Shown in pieces: positions 12,348 to 25,000 of a DNA stretch of 64,000 nt. Under the pieces are notes generated by a model, which was not told where the DNA came from, did no database searches, and saw nothing but the letters and a program-made list of their open reading frames with translations. The translations under genes were made by a program, and so were the position numbers. Numbering within the stretch: the stretch's first letter is position 1; each line of letters begins with the position of its first letter. Origin of the DNA: Liriodendron chinense (Eukaryota; Streptophyta; Magnoliopsida; Magnoliales; Magnoliaceae); NCBI GenBank assembly GCA_003013855.2, contig PVNU02002353.1:1674001-1738000 (forward strand). The letters run 5' to 3'.

Positions 12348-13491
12348 GTGTCACCTAGCTAACACCTTGTTTGAAATCTAATGAAGGCTACATTCATTTT
12401 CTTCTTTGTCATGTGGGCTGCTTTCGCCCTCAACGAAGTGCTCAAAATAGACGAATACTATTGTAAAAGAAACTTGAAGACCGTAGTTTTGTAGTGGGCT
12501 CGGAATGCCTCTGTAGTCTTTCTAATGCTATATATGCCTTCTTCCTTCATTCATTTTATAAGCAGTAGCTTCCACACCAGAAAAAATAGCCTCCTTCCCA
12601 GCCTAGAAGATCACTTCCCTTCTAGCAACTAGCGAAGATGGGAGAAGGGGAGTCACTGTTAGGCTCTGGAACACTAGTAGAAGGATTTTACACTCCAAAA
12701 TTGAGCTCTATCTATTATATATCCCAGTGTTTTCCATGGATTCTCATGAATGCCTACTTTTATAGAGGATGTAATCATACCGATTTTCATTTCACGTATG
12801 GAAGAAGGCCATATGGCCATACATTCCAACAGACCCAACATGGTGCAAAGAGGGGACCAAGTTCTAGTAATAGATGGGTTGGATCTCATCCTCGTGTGCA
12901 ATGTTAGTAGATAAGGTCATGTGTACACAATCAAACGTACATACCCATTTCCATTCCATAGGAATAGTTGTTCATGTCCATTTAATGAACCCCTGGGTTG
13001 CTATCAGACATCATCTTGTGTTTTTTAATGCTCATGCTGGTTTTATATGGGTTCTTGATACTCTGGATTGCCTCAGCTAGCAACCCTCTTGTAATGATCG
13101 GAACTATATGAGGCGCAGCCCACATCATATTTGCCTGGTATACACTGATTTTCAGTCCAAATAATTAGGACTTATGGTATGGTAATTCAGATCATTGGTC
13201 ACTTCTATTTGACCACCAGTCTACATCACCCCAAACCCAAAAATACTTCTGATTGAAAAATCTAAGTAATTCAATAATAAAATGGCTATCGAAATTGTTC
13301 AGGGATGACGCATTTGCAAATCACAAACAACGTCGATCTTCATCTTTGTAGAAGTTCTTGTCCTTGTCTACTAGACATAGGAGCTTACTGTAGCCATAGC
13401 TTGCTTCAATTTTTAAGTTGAACATGGGCTGTTGTTGTATTTTCCTTCTTTGCAGTAGTATTTTGTAGGTCGCAAATCAAAGGGTGAGATT
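11371..13491. other. Intergenic with a microsatellite and one orphan start
   Basis: Contains (AG)18 at 12307-12342. At 12570 a TATA-like 'ttttataag' is followed by a CT/AC-rich leader and an ATG at 12638 whose ORF starts M-G-E-G-E-S-L-L. This looks like a plant first exon, but no downstream exon was recognised. Otherwise no gene was seen. Confidence 0.4.
12307..12342. repeat. (AG)18 microsatellite
   Basis: Uninterrupted AG dinucleotides. Confidence 0.95.
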
Positions 13492-13496
13492 GTCCA

Positions 13497-15142
13497 TGTA
13501 ACGACCCGAGATTTTCGACTCTCGTGTATAACACAACAGCCGAATTCCCAAATAACTTATGGAATAACTAATTTGTCAAATAATGAAATCTAACATTCAA
13601 GCATAATGGCGGAAACAATTTTTATCTTATTCTATCAAACTCACTACGTCATCATCAATGTTTAAATAAGGGAACCAACTAATATCTTCACTAATTAACT
13701 AAAATACTAATTTATGTCTTCTCTTGAAGACTTATTACAATTCCATAAATGTATCAACTACTCAAAAGAAACATTTAATAAATAACAACATCGATTAAGT
13801 TTCTCCAACATCGTCTTCCGCCATATGATTGTGCGAACCATCGAACTCTTCTCCTTAAAAATCGAATTCAATACCTGGATCTTCACATGCATCACCTAAA
13901 TTATGTTTTGGATAGCGTTAAACGCTATCATAGTGGGGAATATTCCCTCCAAGACTATCAAGAATAATAATGTACAAAACTCAGAGTAACGCAACACAAT
14001 AATATCTTTATTCAAACAAAACAATCAAGTAAAAATCTTTGTTAATGCGATGCATGGAATGCATGCTCTGGCTAAGGCACCCTCGCTAAAATCACAATAC
14101 ATGAAGTGGGAGACTCTCTGTTACAACTTCACGCTAACCACTAGTCGCTAGAGGTTCCTGGGACGCACAAGCCCATAGTTTTGCCTGACCACATGAGAAA
14201 CGGGACGCTCATAGCCCAAATCTACACGTGACAGTGTACGAGAGAAGTAGGACGCTCTAACCTATTCTCAATTTCGTACACCCACATGGAGCCAAGTGAA
14301 TGCATGACTTTAGTTTCACCTTTATTTAATTGTTTTCGCATACAACCGATTTAAATAAAACTCAGTGGTCACTATGGGGAGTCGCAAGCAACCCAACATA
14401 GGCCGACAGCACGAGCTTAGTGTCCATGGCACCAACCCCGGCTCATGAGAATTTGTATACTATTAGTGTCCATTCATTGTCCCGTTTTATGATTTCATCA
14501 TGTCCCAAAAAGCCAATGTTGTACATCATGACCAAATTCATTAAAATACCCATGTACTGTAAATAAATCAAATCAAGCATCATGTACATGTAAGGATTCA
14601 TTAACAAACAATCACTTTATTATCTCAATTAAGTCAATATATATATATTCTTCCATCATGGACACCACTCACGGGTTCCATCTTTCTATATCGAATAATT
14701 TTACCAACTTAGGGACAAAGAGTATACAATAATGGGATGTTCATATGATAATCTTATACACATATTTCATATCACAATATGAAAACCAATGTTACTTGTA
14801 ATACATGGACTAAGAAAATAAGGACATAGATTTCACAAAAATAAATAACACAAATACACATGCTTCTTAGTCAAAAATCTAAAAAAAGGAATCACATCAC
14901 CATATAATGATATTCATTACAAATCTCACATCAAACTTCATGTTATATGGATAAGTAATTCAAAACAAAACAATTTCACATGCCACAAAAGAAACTTATG
15001 ATAATCGTGATATTATTAATGAAAGGCTTGAAGGAAAATCCTCACCTTAGGATGGACTTAGAAGAAGAGGGTTGTAGAAGATCCTAACCGTTGGAAAAAT
15101 ATGAGAAAGAATTCTCTTCTCTCTTCCCCCCCCCCCCCCCCC

Positions 15143-15186
<44 letters not shown>

Positions 15187-16323
15187 AGGGCATGGAGGCT
15201 AGGGTTAGGAGAAAGATTTGGAGGTGCGTAGTAGAAATATGGAGAGGGATGTGCACGCGAGGTCTTGTGTAACAACTTCTTGAGGTGGGTTTCTCAAATC
15301 TCAATATTCGGATGATCTATGATCAATTTCAATCCGTTCATTTTATCAAGCTCGAAGAGTAGAGTCAGAATACGTAAATTTATTGATGATCCACATTCTA
15401 GATTGGTCGATCCTTGAAAATAGCCTAAGGGGTGCTAAAATGGGCTTGATCTCAATTAACAGTCTACGCTTGATGATCAGGGCCCAAAATATGTAGTCAT
15501 GATAGGCAAAGAATTGAACAAAGTTTAGTGGTTGATTGATGGTGAGAAATGCCTATATTTGAAATTTCAACTTTTAGCGGAAAAGGAAGGGGCTGGCTTT
15601 GTGGTTCAACGGTGTAGGATTATAGATCGGGGTCCAAATTTTGTTTAAACTCGTAGTCATATGAGTATAATAAGTGGTCCAAATTTGAAAAGCAATTGAT
15701 GGTGAGAAGTGGGTAAATTGAAAGGTTCAAATTTAAAAAGAGTTGGTAACTCATTAATTTCTAAAACAGGATAACTTCGCGTATAAGAAAGAGGCTTATC
15801 AAGGTGGGGCACTCAAATCACACTATTGATCTATGATAAAGACGATCAAAGTCATTCATATGAAGAAAAATATTCGACTACGACTAACCATCCACTTTCC
15901 TCACTTGATGGACATGAAAATCAAAGATTAAGGGGCTGATTTGACAATTGGACCACTTCTGCTATGATTTAAGGGCTGAAAATTGACGTATATGGTTAAT
16001 ATGTGCCCAAAAGCTTAAATCCAGGGTTTTACGTGAAAGTGATCTTCAGAAACTAAAATACTTAAAATGGCATCTTAACTTAATTTTAACTAATGGCATT
16101 TTCGTAATTATCTGAAAAGTGCGTGACTTTTGAAATCTGATTTTTCTACGATGTTTATGAGATCATTCTAAGCAACTTTTGTAAAGGGTCGCCTATCGGA
16201 TCTCCTACGGATGTTCCGCTATTCACAAATCAACAGTAAATGTACGATAATTAATAAAAAATAAATTAAAAATGAATTTTCAAAAAAAAATTTAAATAAA
16301 TCTTGAAAATCTGGGGCGTTACA
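13497..16323. mobile_element. Long solo LTR (2.8 kb)
   Basis: Begins TGTAACGACCCGAGATTTTC and ends gaaaatctggggcgttaca. The ends are TG and CA and form a roughly 19-bp imperfect inverted repeat. GTCCA flanks both sides exactly (13492-13496 and 16324-16328), a 5-bp TSD typical of LTR retrotransposons. No ORF with a domain, primer-binding site or partner LTR was found. Some plant Ty3 LTRs are this long and start similarly (recalled, not searched). A DNA transposon with TIRs is the alternative, but the TG...CA ends and 5-bp TSD favour an LTR. Confidence 0.7.
15127..15181. repeat. Poly-C plus (TC)n tract
   Basis: A run of about 17 C is followed by TC dinucleotides to 15181, inside the solo LTR. 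Homopolymer length here is likely unreliable. Confidence 0.9.
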
Positions 16324-16555
16324 GTCCAGTTACAGAGCTTTTCAAGTGATAGTCCATCTAAGTCAGGATCTAGCAGATGAATAGCATGGATTACAGAACT
16401 ATGGGCAAAATAAAAACATAGTCCAAACCTTCCAGCATATTAAAATCTATGCTCGAGCCCCGCTGGAGTTCATAACGGGCCAAGACAAACAGGCTTGAGC
16501 CTAGTCCATTATGATTATGAGTGGCTTGGGCCTCTGGGGCAGGTCCAGAGCCAAG

Positions 16556-17059
16556 TAAGCTGATTGCGTCCTGCCCCCACCTAGACGATATTCTATCCAG
16601 CTAGGGCTCTGTGGGGCCCACCATGATATATGGGTTTTATCCAAGCTATCTATCTAATTTTGCATATTATTTTAGATCATGAGACAAAAAATGAGGTAGA
16701 TACAAGGCTCAAGTAGGCCACACGCATTGGGGATTTAAATGCCCACCATTAAAAACATTTTGAGAGCTGCATTAACTCTTGGATCAAACTAATATTTGTG
16801 TTTTACATTCATCCAGGTCTTTCTTACTTTATTAACAGGTTGGATGGCAAATAAATATGATGGTGATGGTCTCCACGGCTTTCTATGATGTGCTCCATTC
16901 AGCTTTATATCTGCCTCATTTTTTCGATCACAGCCAAAAATGATATGGAAAGATGGATGATGGACGGAGTTGATAAAATCCATATATCATGGTGGGCCCC
17001 ATACAGCCCCTGCCCGGACGGATTATTGTCCGGACGGGGGCAGGACCTAATCCGCTTCC
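16556..17059. mobile_element. Mutator-like MITE, GGGCCCACC family
   Basis: Left end taagctgattgcgtcctgcc and right end ggcaggacctaatccgcttcc are inverted repeats of each other with a few mismatches. Further in, gtggggcccacc pairs with ggtgggcccc. CAGAGCCAAG (16546-16555) and CAGAGCTAAG (17060-17069) form a 10-bp TSD with one mismatch, in the range of Mutator-like elements. Non-coding. Confidence 0.7.
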
Positions 17060-17351
17060 CAGAGCTAAGGCTGGGGCTGGGCTAGTCTTAAGGCTCGGGG
17101 CTCGAGGGCTGAGCTAAGGCCAACCTCAGCCGTGTCGGATCCCACCCGGAAGCTCTTTTATCGTCTAAACGTGCACCATGTGGCTCACGCGAGACTAACC
17201 CCCTTCAGCCCCCAGTTCAGTGGCCCGGGGGAATCGGCCGGAGGGGCATTTTCGATCATAAATTTTTAATTTCTTGTCAAAAGGCCAAACAAGGTGCACC
17301 AGACGAGAAATTAGACTTTTAGTAAAAATAGCCACAACGCAGGCTATTACT

Positions 17352-18322
17352 TGCGCAGGAAGCTCCTGCACGGGAACCTAGGTGGGGCCCACCGTGATGT
17401 TTTTGAGAAATCCACCCCGTCCATCTGCCTTATGAGCTCATTTTAGTAGATTATTGCAAAACTAAATCGGATCCAAGACTCAAGTGGGCTGAAAATGTGA
17501 GGATTTAACGTCCACAGTTGAAATATTTGTGGAGCTACATAAGTTTTAAATCAGGCTAATATTTGTGTTTTCAGTTCAATGGCGTTATGAACGGGCGCGG
17601 ATTGCCTGCGCAAGAAATCTGGGTGGGGGCCACCATGAGGTTTGTGAGAAATCTACGCCGTCCAACTGTTTTGTGAGATCATTTTAGGCATTGCGACAAA
17701 AAATGAATGGGATACAAAACTCAAGGGGGCCGCACTAAAGCAAAAGGTGTGTTGGGAAATTCTTACCATTGAAACCTCTATGGGGTCACAGTGATGTTTA
17801 TATGCTGTCCATACCGTTCATAATGTCATTCCTATTGAGATGAACTGAAAACACAAATATTATCCTGGTTAGAAACTTCTGTGGCCCCACGAATATTCCA
17901 ACTGTGGAAGTTCAATCATCATGTTTTCGGCCCACTTAAGTCTTCGATCCCGTTCAATTTTGGTCGCAACGCCTGATCGCACAAAACGGTTGGATGGTGT
18001 AGATTTCTCACAAACCTCACGGTGAGCCCCACCCAGATTCCTTGCCCAGGAGATGCCTGCGAAAGGCTTTCACAGGCAATCCGCACCCGTTATGAACGGT
18101 ATTGATGGCATATAAACATCACAGTGGACCCAGGGAGGTTTCAACGGTAAGAATTTCCCAAACCACTTTTTCCTTTAGCACGGCCCACTTGACTCTTGTA
18201 TCTGGTTCATTTTTTTGTATAATGTCCTAAAATGATCTCTCAAGGCGGATGGACGGGGTGGATTTCTCGCAAAACATGACAGTGGGCCCCACCTGGGTTA
18301 CCCGCGCAGGAACTTCCTGCCC
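17352..18322. mobile_element. GGGCCCACC-type element interrupted by a second copy
   Basis: The left end 'gcgcaggaagctcctgc...ggtggggcccacc' and right end 'gtgggccccacc...gcgcaggaacttcctgc' are inverted. Interior phrases stop at 17592 and resume at 18098 ('attgatggcatataaacatcac'), on either side of a nested element. No TSD was identified for the outer copy, so its ends are approximate. Confidence 0.55.
17593..18088. mobile_element. Mutator-like MITE nested in the preceding element
   Basis: Starts GGGCGCGGATTGCCTG and ends CAGGCAATCCGCACCC, 16-bp inverted ends with one mismatch. GTTATGAAC is duplicated exactly on both sides (17584-17592 and 18089-18097), a 9-bp TSD diagnostic for Mutator-like insertion. 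The inner parts carry the family's ggtgggggccacc / ggtgagccccacc ends. Non-coding, 496 bp. Confidence 0.85.
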
Positions 18323-18343
18323 CAGGCTTTCTCATGGAAGGAA

Positions 18344-18811
18344 GCGGATTGCGTAGCGTGCGGAGTAAACGCTGTGGGGCCCACCGTGATTTACATATTT
18401 TATCCACTCCGTCCATTCATCTTAACAGAAGTGCCAAAAAATGAAGCAAATCAAAATCTAAAGTGGACCACACCACAGGAAAAGCGTGAACTGAATGTCT
18501 ACCATTGAAAATTTCCCGGAGGACACTGAAGTTTTGGATCAAGTTGATATTTATGTTTTCCCTTCATCCATATCCATGTGATCTTATGAACAGGATGGAT
18601 GACAAATAAACATCACTGTGGGGCCTGGGAAGGTTTCAACGGTGGAAATCATTATTCCCACTGTTTCCCGTGACATGGTCCACTTGAGATTTGGATATGC
18701 TTAAATTTTGTGCTCAACCCCTAAAATGAGCTGGAAAAACATATGGACGGAATAGATAAAGAACATACATTCTAGGTGGGCCAACGGAGTTTACTCCGCA
18801 CGATAATCCGA
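18344..18811. mobile_element. Mutator-like MITE directly upstream of the DDRGK gene
   Basis: Left GCGGATTgcgtagCGTGCGG continuing AGTAAAC, and right GTTTACTCCGCACG continuing ataatccg, are inverted arms of more than 20 bp with a small gap. TGGAAGGAA (18335-18343) and TTCAAGGAA (18812-18820) match at 7 of 9 positions, a decayed 9-bp TSD. The interior matches the 8.8 and 10.6 kb copies. It ends 78 bp before the ATG at 18890. Confidence 0.7.
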
Positions 18812-18889
18812 TTCAAGGAACCCGACTCCCCCTGTTGTATTCTGCGAAAACCTAAAATCCTCTCTCTCTCTGTGGGAATTGAAGCAGCG
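18812..18889 (+). promoter_or_regulatory. 5' leader of the DDRGK gene
   Basis: Only 78 bp separate the upstream MITE from the ATG. The piece holds a CT-rich run (tcctctctctctctg, about 18858-18872) typical of plant leaders. No TATA box was evident in it. If this is the 5' UTR, core promoter sequence must lie in or beyond the MITE. Confidence 0.4.
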
Positions 18890-19003
18890 ATGGAGGAGAT
18901 TGTGGTAGGAATCCTGTTCATGCTGCTCGCTTTAACCATCTTTCCTCTCTATCTGTGGAGAAGACGCCAGATTTCTCGATCCGATCGAGAAGAACAACCG
19001 CAG
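18890..19003 (+). CDS. DDRGK1: DDRGK gene exon 1
   Basis: 38 codons from ATG to CCG CAG, with donor GTAGCG. Encodes the membrane anchor. The start was chosen because it opens directly on the hydrophobic segment. An in-frame extension upstream to 18776 would read out of the MITE. Confidence 0.9.
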
Positions 19004-22000
19004 GTAGCGATTTCTCTATCGATTTTAAAAAAAGAAGAAATTTCTGATAATTTATATTTATTAAAATATATATATGTGTGTATTTTATTCTCATTCATCG
19101 CACTGCTTTGGTCCGTTCCACCTAATTTCCATCTTAAAGAATTAAAAAAAAATTCCATGAATTTTGACGCGTTGATGTCGATATTCTCCCGTGAATTTGT
19201 TTTTCATAAATCGTATAGTAGCGTTGAACTATGTTGTTGTGTGTATGAGCGGTGCTATGGCTACCGCAGGAAGAAACTGGGTTGTTCATCAGGTGAGTTC
19301 CCAAGAATTAGGTGGGCCATGGTTGTGGAAAGGATTTAGGTTAAGAAAAATCAACCGATTGTTCGCTACAATGTAATAGAGATACCTGCCTGCTGGCTGG
19401 AATGGGCCCAGGAATTAGGCTGGTCCGTTCATAAGGTGGGCCATGGGTATGTAAGGGATTTACAGTTAAGAAAAATCAACTGATTGTTCGCTACAATATA
19501 ATAGAGATACCTGCCTGCTGGCTGGAATGGGCCCAGGAATTAGGCTGGTCCGTTCATAAGGTGGGCCATGGGTATGTAAGGGATGTACAGTTAAGAAAAA
19601 TCAACTGATTGTTCACAATCATTATACTAAAGCGACCTGCCTGGTGGGAATCCTTGGGCATCTCTACCCTTGAGTTTCATATTGCCCTGGTGGTTTCATA
19701 CAAGATCAGACCAACAAGTATCTGGTTTAGAGCACACCCTCCAATGTATATAACAAAATCATACTTGCTGAATTTCGTAAACAATATGAAGGTGAGAAAT
19801 TTGAATTCTGTACATGATTTACGAATACTAACTTGACATAAGATAATCGGTTGTTTTTTGTGTTCTCGTTGAGGTTATTAACAACTACAATTAGAAAACA
19901 TTTCCCTTTGTATGCTCTACAATTTTTAATAAGGATTTGAGTCCCAAGATATTCCATAACGGTAAGTTGGTAACGGTGGCTGTAACGGCCACTGCCATTA
20001 CTGTTATGATACGGGCCATTACGGCCCTTTTTTCTGGGAAAAAATTCATTTCAGAACCATTACAGGTCCTTTTTCTTTTAACAGCCGTTTCAGCCCCATT
20101 ACGCCCTACTGGTTACCACAGTTACCATTATGTAACGGCCGTTACAACCATTACATAACCGTTTTGGATGTGATAAATGCGAAGCATGAGAAGTTTTGTA
20201 GACTGTCTGGTTAGGCATGAGTTTGTTAACAATATATAAAGAAAGAAAGAAGAGCATGGTATGATTGTTAAGTGTGGCTGTTTTTAATATCTTCTACTTT
20301 TAGTTGGATCCTATCTTTATCTTGTGCATGACATTTGCCTTTTGATATTTCAATCATTCTATTCTATAAATCACTGTATTTTATGTTTACTTGGTATTAT
20401 TCTTTGGAACATTGCAATTAGCTACTTCTTGCATTCCCAGATGACTTTTATCTAAATAGTTGTCAATATAAACAGGCAGACATACCTGAGTAGGCCCCAT
20501 CTGGCTGCTGATTTATATCATGGGCCTGCTTTGAAATTATTATCGGTTAAATCGTATGATTCATTTTTTGAAGGGTTAAATCTTATGATTCATGATAAAT
20601 AAATAAACTAAATCTGAGTTGATAAGCTGGTGGAAAATTATTAATCCTTATTGCTATGAACTGCAGATCCCACAGAGGGAGGCAGTAGTTCGCCAATCTG
20701 CAACTCGCCGAATGCGGCGGAGGCCAGCTGCTGCCAGTACTTCTGCAGCTGCAGCAGCTACAGAAGGTTTTCACATAATATCCTCATACCCTGTAATTGC
20801 AATCCTCTATAAATGACCTTTTCAAGAATCCACAAACTTCTCTTTAAAGTGAACATTATTGTTAGCCCTTGGTATGTTCTTGTTATGATTCCACGCCTGG
20901 CTTGCTTCTTGGTATCTAACGCTTCGTTTCTTCAGTGGTTAAATTGTCATTATGCATTTATGAAAATTTTCTGTGACTTCCTTTCTCATGCCAAAGAATT
21001 CATAATGTGTGGTGAGGTGAATTAGATAATATATAGAGCAACGAAGGTGCTACCGTGCTACTATATCATTTCTGAAGACGGGTGTGTGATAATGATATAC
21101 AGCCTGAAATCCTGATTTGAAATAGAACAAACTGGGTGGGATGAAAAATTAAAAAGAAAAAAGAAAATGCAGTGACAAGAAAAGCCAAGTTCATAAGTTC
21201 TGTATAATTAATAGGAATGTGAATCTTAGCTATAGTAATGTGATAAATTCTTTCAGTTCATCTCAAATCTAATCTGAGATGCTGAGATTTGCTAATCCTT
21301 GATGCATGAATAATGCAGCCACTCTACATGTGATTGTGGAGCTGGCATGTGTGTTGGATCTGTCTATCATTTGGGCCTCACAGTGTAGAGGGGCTGCATT
21401 ATATATGTTTTTAAGATTAGCAAACTTCCAGATATGCCTATGTGCATATTACTTAATTATGCTTATTTCATTGCATACATGAAAGTCACCAATATCTGAA
21501 ATTTCATGGAAGTATTAAGCTCATTGTAGCTTTGTACTTAAATTAGGAGTAGAACTCCGGCTGTCAAATCATCAACCTTAGAAAGAAATATACATAATTC
21601 ACCTGACAATATTATCATCTTTGTTGTGATTCCATATTAGCATTCGACCACCCTTGAATAATCATATCAAGTACTAGTAGTTAGTGTTTTGTTGCATGAA
21701 AGCTGGGGAACAAAGGAATGATATGGGAAATCTGTCAATTTACTTCCATGTAAGAACCTTAACATGGTATAAGCATACTTTCTTTTGCTAGCATTTACCC
21801 CACTTCCTTTAATACAAGAACTGTACACTCTATCTACTTTTAAAGGCTTTAATCTGCAATTATGTTGCAACAATCATAATTGCATTCGATGTTGATTACC
21901 AGGTGATGCCCTGAGAAACCTGACAATCGGAGGCCTTATGCTAGGATTTTTCATGATGGCACAAGCTAAACTTCCTGCAAGGATTTCCAAAGGGAAACCC

Positions 22001-25000
22001 AAAATAAGTAAACTTTGACCATCTCAGATCAAAGCTTACATTGCATCAAAAGTAAACCTTTTTAACTTTTTTAAACCTGGCCCAGTTACAGATCAGAATT
22101 CAATCTAATTAAAAGAAATCCTAATCCTCATAAAACCATGACATAATAAAATGGCACCCAAGTCGCTTATATTTCTACATGATTAAAACTCGAAACTTGA
22201 TCACCCTAAATGAATGGATTTCTTGAAATGGACACTGAATTTGAGCATGCCTGATCAAGTAGGTGTACGCTGACACCTGTTGGCAACAGATGCTCAATAA
22301 GGAAGCCTTCTGGAATTCGGGTATGTGTGGCATTGCGTTACCATGCCAGAAACATTGTGCGTTGGAGACATAATCTGGATGTTTGAGAAATCAGCAGCAC
22401 TGTTTCTCACCAATGATTGTAGCTGTCAGTCTTATTGCTTGGATGTTTAGATTCTCTGTTCTTGTCTAGTTGTCCCAGCCATGTGGTGCATTCGAGGCTG
22501 TTACTTTTGAATATCACAATGGCATGTTTCTGTAGTTTCAGTTCCAAAATATATCAGTTGTTTGCTATTCATTTGGTATTCAAAGTAATCAATTCTATTC
22601 ATACATTCTGGTCTGGTTGAGATTTTGAGATACCACTCATGGATGGACTCATTCAATTTTGGATTGCAGAGATCATTGCTGAAAGTGATGAGGATGTTGC
22701 TGAGGTTGATTATGTTGCTAAAGCAGCGAATAAAAAGGAAAAGAAACGACAAGAACGAGAGGCACAGCGACAGGTGCATTATCTTTTCACCCCTTTTTTT
22801 CTGGTTTTGTTAGGATGTCTTGAGTTTTCACACAGTTTCAAGAATGTTTGTGCTTGTCCTGTTCTTGTCAAGCATCAAAACTGTGTGGATTCCAAACTTT
22901 AGCATCCTGAAAATTGTAAAATGATAAGATTATGGACTCTTCAAGATAACTGCATCATGTTGGATCTCTGCGCCTCTCTCATGCACCCTTTTTTTCTTTA
23001 AGGCTGATGAAGTAGCACGTGAGTCAAGGCAAACAAAGCAAGACCACTATGCAGAAATGAGGCGGAGGAAGGATGAAGAGCGTGAAGCTCAGGAGCGTTT
23101 GCTGGTTGGTGATGACTTGGAATGTCGAGTCCTTTGAAACACTATTAAACATCCGATTTTTTTCTTTTTACTGAAAGAATTTACAATGGTTTATTTAAGG
23201 AAGAAGAAGCTATGGCTCGAAAAGCCAAGGAGGAGGAAGCTGCCGCATTGGAGTTTGAGAAATGGAAGGGGGAGTTTTCTGTTGATGCTGAAGGTACAAC
23301 AACAGATGAAATGCAAGATGGGAGCCAGGGCTTGCTTTATGATTTTGTGGAATACATCAAGGTAGACATGACTTTCTTTCCTATTTTTAAGAGTTGCGCT
23401 GAATGTTGTCATCACTGGCATAAAGTAAAATGGATCATTGTGGTTATCTTGATACAAATTTTTACGAGAGAGTAGTTTTGATTTTGAACTTTTACTGCCA
23501 GGAACTGGATAGAAATGTCCGTATGAGTTTTTCTCTACAAAGAAAATTTTATCGAGGGTTCAATCTTGGGTAGCATTGCCTTTCAAAATAAATAAATAAA
23601 TAAAAGAGTAAAAAAGAAAAAAAAATTTTGTTAGGAGGATGAAAGGAAATTGTTTTCATTAAGGCAATGAATAAGAGGATTCAATGCAAGAGGCAGACCC
23701 AGAGACTCAATGGGGCTTCTTCATTCATCTTTTGCTCACCCCAATATGGTCCATGATAAAGTGGAATGGTGGAACAGGTAGCTGACCCAATTAGTTGGGA
23801 CAAGGCTTAGATGATGATGATGATTCGAGTGCACAGCACACATGCATTATAATCAGTGGATGCATGTATGTTGCACATGCATTTTGACGCAGGCGTAGAC
23901 GTGGTGAGATCGATCACTGTCTCTCTCACAAGGATAAATATTCCGAATCCACGGAATTATCGGGACTCCTCAACCGATCTTCTTCGAATCAACAAAGGAA
24001 CAATCGAATCTACGAGCAAAAGAGTAAAAAACTCTGATTTTTATTGAAATGGGTTAATGGATCTATAACAACGAAATTAAAAGAGTTTATATAGCCTAAG
24101 CAACCCTAAGAAACCCCAATTGCAAGATTAGAAAAAATCCTAAACAAAAAAGGAAACATAAAAACTCAAAACAACAATTTTTGCACGAATCTGCACGCAT
24201 TAGCGATTGATCAACCCTAGCAGGCGATTGATCGGGCAATCGATTGCTCGAGCCGAGCAATGGATCGCCAGATGCGTTTTTAGTCTAGTGAACTCTCTGG
24301 ACAAATTCCGGTGCGGGCGATGGATCGCTCTGGCCCAAAAATTGCTGGAAGTTGTCTTTTCTTTGGTTCTTTCTTGTAATCCTTTTGCGGTCCATCCCTT
24401 CTAGAAATGTGTTCAATCCGCGCCCTCGATCAGGGGGCTCTCCCTCTACATCAGACTCCCCCACTTGAAAAAAACTCTTCCTCAAATTTTGCTTAAACCT
24501 AGGGACATGCCGGGTGTTCAACTTCGAGTGCCTACGTTCATGTGTTCTTTCCTTGGATCTTGGAGAGGGTATCGTTGCTGTAATCACTTGATCAAACACA
24601 ACGATCTGGAACTCCAGCAACTTTGGTACCACATCATCAGCGGTATGCGGGGAATGAACATCTGTTGCTTGCTTAATTAAAGCCCCGATCATCCCTGACT
24701 TGATTACAATATCTTCAATCATCGGCGTCATGCAAAATTCAGCAGTGTAGCTATCCAAACTTGGATCATCTTCCAGATTTTCATTCACTTGTGGCAGCAC
24801 CAGATCTGCAGTAGAGAATTGATCAACCAACTGTTCATTCTTTTCAACCGATTCTTCCTGCGCTGAAGAAAGAAACAGTTCAATAGAAAACGATTCTGCA
24901 GATTCTTCATTATGATCTAGGACAGCCACGGAAGAATACTCTTCTTCTTTAAAAGCTTCGGGCAATCTTCCTATTTCTGCAAGGGCGTCATATGTGATGT

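Noticed and set aside
18776..19339. 187-codon ORF spanning the DDRGK start
   Set aside because: It begins inside the MITE and reads through the exon 1 donor into intron 1. The spliced model gives a conserved protein.
21900..22015. Extra DDRGK exon after 'ttaccag'
   Set aside because: Adding it breaks the phase between exons 2 and 3, which join correctly without it.
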